From contig NC_053492.1 of the NCBI RefSeq assembly GCF_905171775.1, positions 59,026,004 through 59,090,003 of the forward strand: a stretch of DNA of 64,000 bases, read 5' to 3'. Position 1 is the stretch's first letter, and every line of letters starts with the position of its first letter. The notes under the pieces are model-generated. The model saw only the letters and a program-made list of their open reading frames with translations, was not told the DNA's origin and did not search any database. The DNA is from Rana temporaria. Lineage: Eukaryota > Chordata > Amphibia > Anura > Ranidae. Of this stretch, positions 43,572-53,890 are shown piece after piece. The translations under genes were made by a program, and so were the position numbers.

Positions 43572-45583
43572 TTAAGCACTTGACGACAGAGGACGTCCAT
43601 GGACGTCCTCGGCTTTGTGCGGTGATATCTGAATGATGGGTGCAGCTTCAGGCATCATTCAGATATCAGCGTCTTCAGCCCGCGATTCTCTGTCCGATAA
43701 GAACGATCAAAGCGGCAGTTCCGACGCTTGATCCTTCTTATAGGCAGCGTGAGGGGATGTCCCCCCCCCCCTCCCGCCGCCATCCGGTGCTTCTCCGGGC
43801 TCTCTCGTGCCATCGGGGGCCCGGAGAGCGAATAGGCCGGCGCTCGCTTGGAAGCATAGAGATGACTGGTGACCGGACGATCATCAGTCATCTCTATGAC
43901 CGTCGGAGATCCGGGTGCGACGTTATGACGTCACGCCCGGTACCCGGAAGTAAACAAAGCTGCATTCGCGGCTGTCGGCATTAGATCGGTGAATTTTTTT
44001 CACGATCTAATGCTTGTAAGCCTGGAGGAGATATGTGGGGTCTTATTGACCCTGCATCTCTCCATAAAGAGGACCTGTCACACTGATTCCTATTACAAGG
44101 GATGTTTACATTCCTTGTAATAGGAATAAAAGTGATCAGAAAAATAAAAATGTTAAAAAAAAAGCGTAAAAATAAAAAAATTAAGTAAAATAAAATTAAA
44201 AACATTTTTTGTTTTTTTAAAACGCCCCTGTCCCCGGTAGCTCGTGCTCAGAAGCGAACACGCATGCAAGTCCCGCCCACATATGTAAACGCCGTTCAAA
44301 CCCCACATGTGAGGTATCGTCGCATGCGTTAGAGCGTGTGCAACAATTCTAGCACCAGACCTCCTCTGTAACTCGAAAATAGTAACCTGGAAAAAAATTT
44401 AAAGCGTCGCCTATGGAGATTTTTAAGTACTGAAGTTTGGCGCCATTCCATGAGTGTGTGCAATTTTAAAGCGTGACATGTTAGGTCAGGGCTCGACAAA
44501 TCCCGGTCGCCATGGCGACTAGAAATAGTGTCCTGGCGACTTGGATTGGAAGGTGAGCTGGCGCCATCTGGTGGTGAGCCGTTGGTATTACAAGTTATTA
44601 CCACCAGATGCGAGATGGCGCCATCTGGTGGTGGCCGTTGGTATTACAAGTTAAGCATTACAAGTTAAACAGCAATTCTAATGTAATTTTTCAATGCCAT
44701 ATTCTTCGCTCTAATTAGAACCCCCAAACATTATATATATTTTTTATCCTAACACCCTAGAGAATAAAATGGCGATCGTTGCAATACTTTCTGTCACGCC
44801 GTATTTGCGCAGCGGTCTTACAAGTGCACTTTTTTGGGAAAAAATTACACTTTTTTTAATTAAAAAATAAGACAACAGTAAAGTTATCCCCATTTTTTTT
44901 AATATTATGAAAGATAATGTTACGCCGAGTAAATTCATACCCAACATGTCACGCTTCAAAATTGCGTCCGCTCGTGGAATGCCGACAAACTTTTACCTTT
45001 TAAATCTTCATAGGCGACGTTTAAAAAACTCTACAGGTTGCATGTTTTGAGTTACAGAGGAGGTCTAGGGCTAGAATTATTGCTCTCGCTCTACCAATTG
45101 CGGCGATACCTCACATGTGTGGTTTGAACACCGTTTACATATGCGGGCGCTGCTCACGTATGTGTTCGCTTCTGTGCGCAAGCTCATCGGGCCGGGGTGC
45201 GTTTTCTGGCTCCTAACTTTTTTAGCTGGCTCCTAGATTCCAAGCAAATTTGTCAACCCTGTAAGGTATCTCTTTACTCGTCGTAACATCATCTTTCACA
45301 TTATACAAAACAATTGGGCTAACTTTACTGTTGTTTTATTATGTTATTGTTTTTTATTCATGAAACCGTTTTTTTTTTCCCCAAAAAAAAGGTGTTTGAA
45401 AGATTATTGCGCAAATACCGTGCAAGAAAAAAAGTTGCAATGACCGTCATTTTATTCCCTAGGGTGTCTGCTAAAAATATATATATAATGTTTGGGGGTT
45501 CTGATTAATTTTCTAGCAAAAAAATTTTGATTTTTACATGAAGGAGAGAAGTGCCGAAATAGGCCCGGTTGTCAAGTGATTAA
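43572..45583 (+). mobile_element. TTAA-flanked element (TTAAGCACTTGAC ends) hosting a hAT MITE
   Basis: The ends TTAAGCACTTGAC and GTCAAGTGATTAA are inverted copies beginning and ending in TTAA. The central part (44340-44486 and 45262-45300) matches the internal module of the hAT families (CCTCCTCTGTAACTC, TAAAGCGTCGCCTATGGAGA). A related hAT MITE is inserted at 44487-45261. No transposase frame is seen. Confidence 0.7.
44487..45261. mobile_element. hAT MITE inserted in a relative
   Basis: The ends CAGGGCTCGACAAATCCC and TTTGTCAACCCTG are inverted copies. Flanks (TTAGGT / TAAGGTAT) are only roughly duplicated. It carries two copies of GCGCCATCTGGTGG (44561-44574 and 44618-44631), which match the CTCF core on the minus strand. 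Its interior runs opposite to the host's related module. Confidence 0.75.
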
Positions 45584-46364
45584 GGTGGTAATTACCACTT
45601 GCTGGGCACTGGGCACGTAAACCCTTCTTCTGCCCAGACCAATTTTCAGCTTTCAGCGCTCTCCCTCTTTGAATGACAATTGGCCGGTTATACAACGCTG
45701 TACCCAAATGAAATTTTTATAATTTTTTCCCCACAAATATAGCTTTCTTTTGGTGGTGTTTTATCACCTATGGGGTTTTTATTTTTTTGTTAAAAAAAAA
45801 AAAAGTAGTGATGGGCACTGATGGGTGGCCATGATGGACACTGATCGGCACTGGTAGTTGACACTGTTAGGCAGCACTGCTAGGTGACACTGATGAGGCA
45901 CTGATTGGCACCACTGGTGGGCATTGATAGGTGGCACTTGTGGGCATTAATAGGTGGCACTGTTTTGCACTGATTTGTGGCACTGTGGGCACTGGCAGGC
46001 GGTACTGGTGGTCACAGATGAGGCGGATATGCCTCTTCCTCTTCTGGACCAATATCCCTTGCACAAAAGCCGGTGATTGGCTTTTTTTTTCTCCTCACGC
46101 TGTCAGCATGAGGGAAAAAAAAATGATTACCAAGCTTTTGTTTACATCACGTGATCGGCTGTCATTGCCTGACAGTTGATCACGTGGTAAGGGGCCGGGA
46201 TCGATCTGTCTCAGTGACTTGGTGAGCACAGCGCTCGACACGCACGCCCTGCAGGGGAGGACGTCTATTGACGGCCTCCCGGCAACTCAGGTCCGCTTTC
46301 AAGAGAACATGTCATATTGCCCTGATAGACCAAAGTGACTGAATCCCCCCAATACAAACACTAT
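45584..46364. repeat. Repeat-derived sequence with degenerate GGCACTGAT array
   Basis: Between about 45805 and 46015, irregular variants of TGATGGGCACTG and TAGGTGGCACTG recur in tandem. Flanks contain TTTCTTTTGGTGGTGTTTTA, related to the TTAA-type elements. No gene is seen. Confidence 0.6.
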
Positions 46365-47074
46365 GGGGTAGATTTACTAAAGGCAAATAGATTGTGGAGT
46401 TGCACTCATTTTCTTTAGTCATTGTAATGTGGGTATTCTTTATAAAATGATGCTTCACCAATCAGGTGGAAGGAAATCAAAAAAATAAATAAAATAACAG
46501 CAATTTTTCTTGCACATGATTGGATGATGGAAATCAGAAGAGCTTCACCACATTTAGTAAGCTCTGGGGAAAATGAGTGCAACCGTCTACAGTGGAACCT
46601 CGGATTGCGAGTAATGCCGTTAACGAGCATTTCGCAATACGAGTATTGTATTTAAAAAAATCCTGACTCGGTTTGCAAGTGTAGTCTCGCAAAATGAGCA
46701 GGATTCAAGCCAAAGCGGTGTTCAATACCGCGTTTGGCCTGAGGTGGGGGGGCACCGGAGCCGAACGGCGCCGATCGGAAATGCTTGGAAAATCTCAGTT
46801 CCCTAAGCCTTTCTGAGGTTTTCCAAGTTCAGCTGAGGTTTCCTCTGCCCTTTCCGGGTGTTTTCAAGGCTCTCCGGCGCCCCCCACCACCTCTGGCCAC
46901 ATGCAGTATTGCATGCCATTGAAGTCAATGCGGAACAAATTATTTTAATTTCCATTGACTTCAATGGGGAAACTCGCTTTGATATGCGAGTGCTTTGGAT
47001 TACGAGCATTCTCCTGGAACGAATTATGCTCGTAATCTAAGGTTCCACTGTATTTGCCTTTAGTAATTCAATTC
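46365..47074. repeat. MITE with TAGATTTACTAAAGGCAAAT ends, host of a nested element
   Basis: The left end TTTACTAAAGGCAAATAGA and the right end TATTTGCCTTTAGTAA are inverted copies. It is split by the element at 46590-47050. Confidence 0.75.
46590..47050. mobile_element. Tc1/mariner-type MITE with TA duplication
   Basis: The ends CAGTGGAACCTCGGATTGCG and GGTTCCACTG are inverted copies, with TA on both sides (46588-46589 and 47051-47052). The host MITE reads through as CGTCTATTTGCC if one TA is removed. Internal words ATTACGAGCAT and CTCGCATATC are inverted. No transposase frame remains. Confidence 0.85.
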
Positions 47075-47167
47075 CAGTGTTTAATACTCTTTTATTCGTT
47101 ATTTTGTGTAATCGCTTTCTTTATAATGAGCTCTGAATTTAATTAATGTTTAATATAAAACAAATAG

Positions 47168-47899
47168 GTAGATTCACATACATTGCCGCAACTTTGCGGC
47201 GGCGTAGCTTAAGGCATTTAAGCTACGCCGCCGTAAGTTAGCGAGGCAAGTACATGATTCACAATCTACTTGCCCGCTAAGTTACGACGGCGTTGCGTAA
47301 ATGCGGCGGGCGCAAGCGCGCCTAATTCAAATTCGGCTGAGGGGGTGTGTTTTCTGTCAATATGCTTTGACCTTACGTTTTTGACGTATTTTCTTAACTG
47401 CGCGTGTGCCGGGCGCCTACATTTCCCAGTGTGCAATGCGGCTAAGTACGCCGCACGGGCCTATTGATTTCGACATGGACGCAAACAACGTAAATCCCTA
47501 TTCACGGACGACTTACGCAAACGACGTAAAAATGTTGAATTTCGATGCGGGAACGGCGGCCATACTTGAACATTGGCAACGCCACCTAGGGCCCAGCTCT
47601 AACTTTAGGCGGCCTATCTCTTACGTAAACTGGGTAAATGTACTGCGTCGGCCGGGCGTACGTTCGTGAATCGGCGTATCTACTAATTTACATATTCTAC
47701 GCCGACCGCAATGGAAGCGCCACCTAGCGGCCAGCCTCAATATTGCAACCTAAGATAGGACGGCGCAAGCCGTCGTATGTTAGATATGTTTAAGCGTATC
47801 TCTGTTTGAGAATACACTTAAACATAAGTCGGCGTAGATTCTGAGTTAGGTCGGCGTATCTACTGATACGCCAGCCTAACTCTCTCTGAATCTACCTAA
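47168..47899. repeat. CpG-rich MITE with CTCF-like core, just upstream of ENPP4 coding exon 1
   Basis: The ends TAGGTAGATTCAC and GAATCTACCTA are inverted copies. The copy runs opposite to 24422-25137 and carries the exact core on the minus strand at 47716-47730 (AGCGCCACCTAGCGG on plus). Its right end is only 42 bp from the splice acceptor of the ENPP4 exon. Confidence 0.85.
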
Positions 47900-47941
47900 T
47901 AGTCTGTGCGTTTTGTAATAATAAAATGTTTGTAATTCCAG

Positions 47942-47968
47942 GTAACCTGCACAGGAGTGACTTGTAAG
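47942..47968 (+). other. ENPP4: ENPP4 5' UTR segment in the first coding exon
   Basis: It lies between the acceptor AG at 47940-47941 and the ATG at 47969. An in-frame GTG at 47957 extends the open frame by four codons, but the ATG better fits the signal peptide start and vertebrate initiation. Confidence 0.7.
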
Positions 47969-48806
47969 ATGCGTGCGGCGGCCCTTTTCCTTACCTTGAT
48001 GCATGGCTTAGCACTGTGTGCTGGTGAAGCAGCTAGTGATAGTTCCACTCCCAAGCTAATCCTGGTATCATTTGATGGGTTCAGGGCGGACTATTTATTA
48101 AACTTCTCGCTGCCTAACCTCCAGGAGTTCATCAGCGATGGAGTACTGGTGAGGGAGGTGACAAATATCTTCATCACAAAGACTTTCCCCAATCATTATA
48201 CAATAGTGACCGGTTTATATGCTGAAAGCCATGGCATGGTAGCCAACTCCATGTATGATTCCACCACACATCAGATCTTTAATTTGTCCGACATTACTTC
48301 TAAGACTGACCCATTTTGGTGGAACCAAGCAACTCCCATCTGGGTGACCAACCAACAGACGGGACGAAGAAGCGGCTCAGCAATGTGGCCTGGCAGCGAT
48401 GTAAAGATTCAGAATACAACCCTTGATGACTTCTTGCCGTACAACCACAGCGTCACCTTCGCCGAGAGAGTCGATAACATCGCTGCTTGGTTTACAAGAC
48501 CTAATGATCCCATCAACTTTGCCACACTCTATTTTGAGGAACCTGATGCTAGCGGGCACCAGTTTGGACCTGAAGATAAAGAGAACATGGCCAAAGTGTT
48601 GACCGAGATAGATGAAAATGTTAAATATTTGGTGTCGAAGCTAAAGGAGGCAAAGCTTTGGGATACAGTGAATGTGATTATCACTAGTGACCATGGAATG
48701 GCCCAATGCTCAAAGGAGAGAGTTATTGTACTGGATGATTGCATTGGTCGCGGGAACTATACCTTGGTGGATTTCACTCCAGTTGCTGCAATTCATCCAC
48801 TTCAAG
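47969..48806 (+). CDS. ENPP4: ENPP4, first coding exon (residues 1-280)
   Basis: Ectonucleotide pyrophosphatase/phosphodiesterase 4 is a membrane-anchored, outward-facing zinc phosphodiesterase; the mammalian enzyme hydrolyses Ap3A on vascular endothelium. The exon follows an acceptor (AATTCCAG, ending 47941) and 27 nt of 5' UTR. The first ATG, at 47969, has A at -3. It encodes a signal peptide (about residues 1-19), then SFDGFRADY (metal ligand Asp36) and TKTFPNHY (nucleophile Thr72). Further ligands are Asp193 and His197 in EEPDASGH, and Asp241-His242 in TSDHGM. N-glycosylation sequons are at Asn45, 105, 149, 159 and 263. It ends CTTCAAG|GTAAGT in phase 1. The sequence resembles ENPP4 more than ENPP5, judged mainly by the C-terminal exon. 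Confidence 0.93.
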
Positions 48807-48943
48807 GTAAGTGTTAATGCATGCTTCTATTTTATATTATCGAAGGGTCTTTATGTGCAACCTGGTGCCACTTTTAAAATTATTCATACCATGATGGCTT
48901 CAAAAGGCTCATAATGCTCTACTTATTGGATACTACCATACTT

Positions 48944-49210
48944 AAAGGGGTTGTAAAGGTACATTTTTTTTCCCCCTAAATAGCTTCCTTTACCTTAGTG
49001 CAGTCCTCCTTCACTTACCTCATCCTTCAATTTTGCTTTTAAATGTCATTACTGTGTGTAGTTACAGACAGAAGAACAGGAAGTGAGGATTTCTCAGAAG
49101 AAATAAGGACATTTAAAAGCAAAATGGAAGGATGAGGTAAGTGAAGGAGGACTGCACTAAGGTAAAGGAAGCTATTTAGGGATTTTTTTTTTACCTTTAC
49201 AACCCCTTTT
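48944..49210. repeat. Fold-back MITE (family A), short copy in an ENPP4 intron
   Basis: It has the same outer arms as 124-633 (GGGGTTGTAAAGGTACA, TAGCTTCCTTTACCTTAG) but lacks the CTGGTGTGGAGTCTCGTGCT-type central arms. It is therefore an internally shortened copy. Confidence 0.85.
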
Positions 49211-49270
49211 ACTTTTAATTCATGGTTCACTAAATCCGTTCATACATATTAAAAGTGAAGATGAATACGC

Positions 49271-49852
49271 CAGGGATTGACAAATTTGCTTGGAATCTAG
49301 GAGCTAGCTAAAAAAGTTAGGAGCCAGAAAACGCACCACGTCCTGACAAGCTTGCGCGCAGAAGCGAACACATACGTGAGCAGCGCCCGCATATGTAAAC
49401 GGTGTTCAAACGCAATTTTGAAGCGTGACATGTTGGGTATGAATTTACTCGGCGTAACATTATCTTTCATAATATAAAAAAAAATGGGGATAACTTTACT
49501 GTTGTCTTATTTTTTAATTAAAAAAAGTGCGCTTGTAAGACCGCTGCGCAAATACGGCGTGACAGGAAGTATTGAAACAATCGCCATTTTATTCCCTAGG
49601 GTGTTATTATAAAAAATATATATATAATGTTTGGGGGTTCTAATTAGAGGGAAGAAGATGGCAGTGAAAATAGTGAAAAGTGACATTAGAATTGCTGTTT
49701 AACTTGTAATGCTTAACTTGTAATACCAACGGCCACCACCAGATGGCGCCAGCTCACATCTGGTGGTAATAACTTTTAATACCAAGGCAAGTCGCCAGGA
49801 CACTATTTCTAGTCGCCATGGCGACCTGGCGCCTGGGATTTGTCGATCCCTG
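49271..49852. mobile_element. hAT MITE with exact 8-bp duplication in an ENPP4 intron
   Basis: The ends CAGGGATTGACAAATTTGCT and GGATTTGTCGATCCCTG are inverted copies, flanked by GAATACGC on both sides (49263-49270 and 49853-49860). It carries CCACCAGATGGCGC at 49736-49749, a good match to the CTCF core. Confidence 0.9.
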
Positions 49853-49879
49853 GAATACGCCATTAAATCATTATTTTCC

Positions 49880-51262
49880 TAAAATTTCTACAAACAATAC
49901 CCCATAATGACAACGTGAAAGAAGTTTGTTTGAAATCTTTGCAAATTTATTAAAATGTACATAAGTATTCAAAGCCTTTGCCATAACACTCAAAACTAAG
50001 CTAAGGTGCTTCCTGTTTCCGCTGATCATCTTTGAGATGTTTCTACAATTTGATTGGAGTCCACCTTAGACGCGAGTTTCACAACTCGCATTCGGCGCTC
50101 TATAAGTATTTATTCCAATCCAATCCAATCCACCTGTGGTAAATTCAGTTGATTGGACATGATTTGGAAAGGCACACACTTGTCTATATAAGGTCTCGCA
50201 GTTAACAGTGCATGTCAGAGCACAAACCAAGTCATAAAGTCCAAGGAATTGTCTGTAGCCCTCCGAGACAGGATTGTATCGAGGCAAAGATCTGGGGAAG
50301 GGTACAGAATTTTTTTTGCAGCTTTGAAGGTCCCATCGTCACAGCACAGTGGCCTCCATCATCCGTAAATGGAAGAAGTTTGGAACCACCAGCACTCTTC
50401 CTAGATTGGGGTCGCCCGGCCAAATTGAGTGATCGGGGAGAAGGGCCTTAGTCAGGGAGGTGACCAAGAACCCGATGGTCACTGGCAGACATCCAGTGTT
50501 TCTCTGTGGAGAAAGGAGAACCTTCTAGAAGAACAACCATCTCTGCAGCACTTCACCAATCAGGCCTGTATGTTAGAATGGCCAGATGGAAGCCACTCTT
50601 CAGTAAAAGGCACATAACTGCCCATCTGGAGTTTGCCCAAAGGCACCTGAAGGACTCTCAGACCGTGAGAAACAAAATTCTCTGGTCTGATGAAACAAAG
50701 ATTGAACTCTTTGGCATGAATGGCAAGCGTCATGTCTGAAGGAAACCAGGCACCGCTCATCACCTGACCAATACCATCCCTACTGTGAAGCATGGTGGTG
50801 GCCTCATCATGCTGTGGGCATGTTTTTCCGTGGCAGGAACTGGGAGACTAGTCAGGATCGAGGGAAAGATGAATGCAGACATGTATAGAGACATCCTTGA
50901 TGAAAATCTGCTCCAGAGCGCTCTGGACCTCAGACTGGGGTGAAGGCAAGATAACAAAGGAGTGGCTAAGGGACAACACTGTGAATGTCCTTGAGTGACC
51001 CAGCCAGAGCCCAGACTTGAACCTGATTAAACATCTCAGGAAAGATCTGAAAATGGCGGTGCATTGATGCTCTCCATTCAACCTGATGAAGCCTGAGAGG
51101 TCCCGCAAAGAGGAATGGGAGAAACTGCCCAAAATGAGGTGTGCCAAGCTTGTAGCATCATACTCATAAAAGATTGAGGCTGTAATTGGTGCCAACGGTG
51201 CTTCAGCAAAATATTGAGCAAAGGCTGTGAATACTTATGTACATGGGATTTTTTTTTTCATT
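49880..51262 (+). pseudogene. Tc1-like transposon with decayed transposase
   Basis: The sequence follows a widely distributed fish/frog Tc1-like element from its leader (AAGGTGCTTCCTGTTTCCGC, GATTGGACATGATTTGGAAA) through the transposase (GAGACAGGATTGTATCGAGG onward) to GAATACTTATGTACATGG. The transposase is broken by several frameshifts and stops, with fragments in different frames at 50429-50617, 50506-50739 and after. The left terminal repeat is partial. It is in the same strand orientation as ENPP4, within its intron. Confidence 0.8.
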
Positions 51263-51269
51263 TTTTTTT

Positions 51270-51780
51270 TTAACCACTTAAGACCCGGACCTTTAGGCAG
51301 CTAAAGGACCCGGCCAGGTTTTGCGATTCGGCACTGCGTCGCTTTAACAGACAATTGCGTGGTCGTGCGACATGGCTCCCAAACAAAATTGGCGTCCTTT
51401 TTTCCCCACAAATAGAGCTTTCTTTTGGTGGTATTTGATCACCCCTGCAGTTTTTATTTTTTTGCGCTATAAACAAAAATAGAGCGACAATTTTGAAAAA
51501 AAATCTATATTTTTTACTTTTTGCTATAATAAATATCCCCCAAAAATATATAAAAAAACATTTTTTTTCCTCAGTTTGGGCGATACGTATTCTTCTACCT
51601 ATTTTTGGTAAAAAAAATCGCAATAAGCGTTTATCGGTTGGTTTGCGCAAAATGTATAGCGTTTTACAAAATAGGGGATAGTTTTATTGCATTTTTATTA
51701 ATTATTTTTTTTTTACCACCAATGGCGGCGATCAGCGATTTATTTCGTGACTGGAAAAATGGCGGCGTTGTAAAACTTTT
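51270..51780 (+). mobile_element. TTAACCACTTAAG element, 3'-truncated
   Basis: It begins TTAACCACTTAAGACCCGG and matches the first half of 29021-29955, up to GGCGGCGATCAGCGATTTAT. The GTCCTTAAGTGGTTAA right end is absent. Confidence 0.75.
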
Positions 51781-52176
51781 GACTAGTACATAAACCAGTA
51801 AGATTGCATTCACTTTTTAACCTGCACTGGAAGAATGTATCGGACATGAAATTAGCTGAAATAGGTAAAAGACAAGGGTGACACTCGGGGGTGGTTGCTG
51901 CTGTCAGGAGTGATCTGTCACCTCAGAACATCTCTTTGGGTCTTTGCCCAAAAGCCACCAACTTCAGGGAAAAACATGGAGATCACCAGACGTGCTCCGA
52001 ATAGTAATGACCCATGCTGGAAACTTCCCGGCCCTTTAAGAGGTTCTAGATGTCGGAAGGTGGGCATTTCGGGGCATGTGACTGCTGTGATTGGGAGTCA
52101 CAGTGGTCACATGATTGCGCTTAGTGTGTCGGGAAATGTGTTTCCATAGGGACACATAAATGTGGCTTCTCTGCAT
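51781..52176. other. Unassigned ENPP4 intron sequence
   Basis: No exon or clear repeat is visible. Short frames lack domains. Confidence 0.4.
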
Positions 52177-52391
52177 TAAGGATGAGCTCTGGCGTGTTCG
52201 CATGCTACACGTGCAGAGCCCGCCAGGAAGTGTGCACGGCGCTGCGCTAATCACAGCCAGGGAGATATTGTCCTGATTCTCGGCTGCAGAGATCGGGAAA
52301 TGTCTCCCTGGCTGTGATTAGCGCAGCGCCGTGCACACTTCCTGGCGGGCTCTGCACGTGTAGCATGCGAACACGCCAGAGCTCATCCTTA
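52177..52391. repeat. Near-perfect hairpin MITE upstream of ENPP4 exon
   Basis: Arms of about 85 bp (AGGATGAGCTCTGGCGTGTT, ACACGTGCAGAGCCCGCCAG and onward) are almost perfectly inverted around a spacer near 52265-52300. The spacer-flanking words GGGAGATATT and AAATGTCTCCC pair more loosely. A related, more diverged copy is at 56213-56521. Its right end is 130 bp before the splice acceptor at 52520. Confidence 0.85.
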
Positions 52392-52520
52392 TTCTGCATT
52401 CAAGCCCACCCACCGAGGGCCACATGTATGTGTTTCCTCGGCGGGAGCTGGATAACCAGCACACATAATAATACGGGATGGAGGATCCTTATATGACATG
52501 TATCTGTTCTATTCCTACAG

Positions 52521-52694
52521 AGGTCAGCTATGTGTACAATCTGCTGAAGAACTGCAGCAGTCACATGACAGTCTACCTGAAGGAGGAGATTCCAGATCGT
52601 TATCATTACAAGCACAACGGCCGGATCCAGCCTATCATCATGGTGGCCGATGAAGGATGGACAATAGTGCAGAATGGATCTTCCCACATAACCT
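52521..52694 (+). CDS. ENPP4: ENPP4, second coding exon (residues 280-338)
   Basis: The acceptor CTATTCCTACAG ends at 52520 and the donor GTAAGT starts at 52695. The 174-nt exon joins in frame on both sides: the phase-1 G from 48806 plus AG gives Glu280, and a final T plus TG from the next exon gives Leu338. It encodes the end of the catalytic domain, including NCSSHMTVYLKEEIPDRY and IQPIIMVADEGWTIV, which are typical of ENPP4. Sequons are at Asn290 and Asn331. The preceding intron is 3714 bp and holds MITE, hAT, Tc1 and TTAA insertions plus a strong hairpin 130 bp upstream. Confidence 0.92.
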
Positions 52695-52902
52695 GTAAGT
52701 CACCTGCTTTGTATTGTATGTATACTTACCTTCTATTGCTCTCGGGGGTATGTTATTTTTTTACTCCCACTGGCCACGGAAGGACAGTAAATGGGGTCTT
52801 TGTTTAGAAAGTTTGGAGGCTCCTGATTTAGACTGTAGAAATGGAATTCTTTCCATCTATATACTGTATACATGGGCAATGGTTATTGGCACCTAAAGTG
52901 TT

Positions 52903-53240
52903 TGTGTGGCTTGGGGGGTCTTGTGTGACTTGGGGGTCTTGTGTGACTCGGGGGTCTTGTGTGACTCGGGGGTCTTGTGTGACTTGTGGGTCTTGTGTGA
53001 CTCGGGGGTCTTGTGTGACTCGGGGGTCTTGTGTGACTCGGGCGTCTTGTGTGACTCGGGCGTCTTGTGTGGCTTGGGCGTCTTGTGTGGCTTGGGGGTC
53101 TTGTGTGGCTTGGGCGTCTTGTGTGGCTTGGGGGTCTTGTGTGGCTTGGGGGTCTTGTGTGGCTTGGGCGTCTTGTGTGGCTTGGGGGTCTTGTGTGGCT
53201 TGGGGGTCTTGTGTGGCTTGGGGGTCTTGTGTGGCTCGGA
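52903..53240. repeat. 18-bp minisatellite in the last ENPP4 intron
   Basis: About 18 units of TTGTGTGACTTGGGGGTC. The first half has GTGACT, the second GTGGCT, and GGG/GGC alternates. It occupies nearly half of the 788-bp intron. Because the unit is a multiple of 3, long frames appear on both strands; these are artefacts. Confidence 0.92.
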
Positions 53241-53482
53241 TGTGTCATCAGCAAGGAGTCAATTTGTAATGTGTTAGTAGGAGAATTGGGTAGAATTGGC
53301 ATGAACCCCTATAGATGTAATATTTGTGTACATACGGTGAAGTAGGGCAGCCCTGGCATACCGCTTTCATGTTTGGGTGAAATAGGGGTATGGAAAGAAA
53401 AATTGGTGAAATGGTTTTCTATTTCGAATCTCTTTTCTTCTGGATTTCTGGAATATTGATAACCTCTTTCTATGTATTGCAG

Positions 53483-53844
53483 TGGGAAACCACGGTTATG
53501 ACAACACCCTCCATAGCATGCACCCTTTCCTAGCTGCCCACGGGCCAGCCTTCCACAAGGACTATAAGCTGGGCACAATAAACAGCGTGGACGTGTACCC
53601 CATGATGTGCCACATTCTCGGACTGAAGCCCGAAGCCAACAATGGATCACTCTCCAACACCAAGTGTTTGCTGACCGACCAGTGGTGCATCCGGGTGCCA
53701 GAAGCCATTGGTATTGTGATGGGCACCCTCATGGTGTTCACCACTTTGACTTGTATTGTGATCATGTTCAAGAAGAAATTGCCTTCAGGACGTCCGTTCA
53801 CGCGGCTGAGGTTGCAGGATGACGACGATCCTTTAATTGCGTGA
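53483..53844 (+). CDS. ENPP4: ENPP4, last coding exon (residues 338-457, stop)
   Basis: The acceptor TATGTATTGCAG ends at 53482. The exon starts with the codon completing Leu338 and encodes GNHGYDN with the last metal ligand His341, then the conserved MHPFLAAHGPAFHK and DVYPMMCHILGLKP. A single transmembrane helix follows (about 412-432). A short cytoplasmic tail has RPFTRLRLQ then DDDDPLIA. TGA is at 53842-53844. The total is 1374 nt, 457 residues, close to human ENPP4 (453). All catalytic residues are present, so the gene appears functional. A Tc1-like element starts 47 bp after the stop, within what should be 3' UTR; no nearby AATAAA is obvious. Confidence 0.93.
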
Positions 53845-53890
53845 TTTAGAAAAATGTGAGCACCGGAACAAATGCACTTTTGGCAATATA

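Noticed and set aside
47957..47968. GTG at 47957 as the ENPP4 start
   Set aside because: Vertebrate initiation strongly favours the ATG at 47969, which has A at -3 and begins the signal peptide directly.
52883..53302. Ser/Arg/Pro-rich ORF in the ENPP4 intron
   Set aside because: It is a frame through an 18-bp minisatellite, also open on the other strand.
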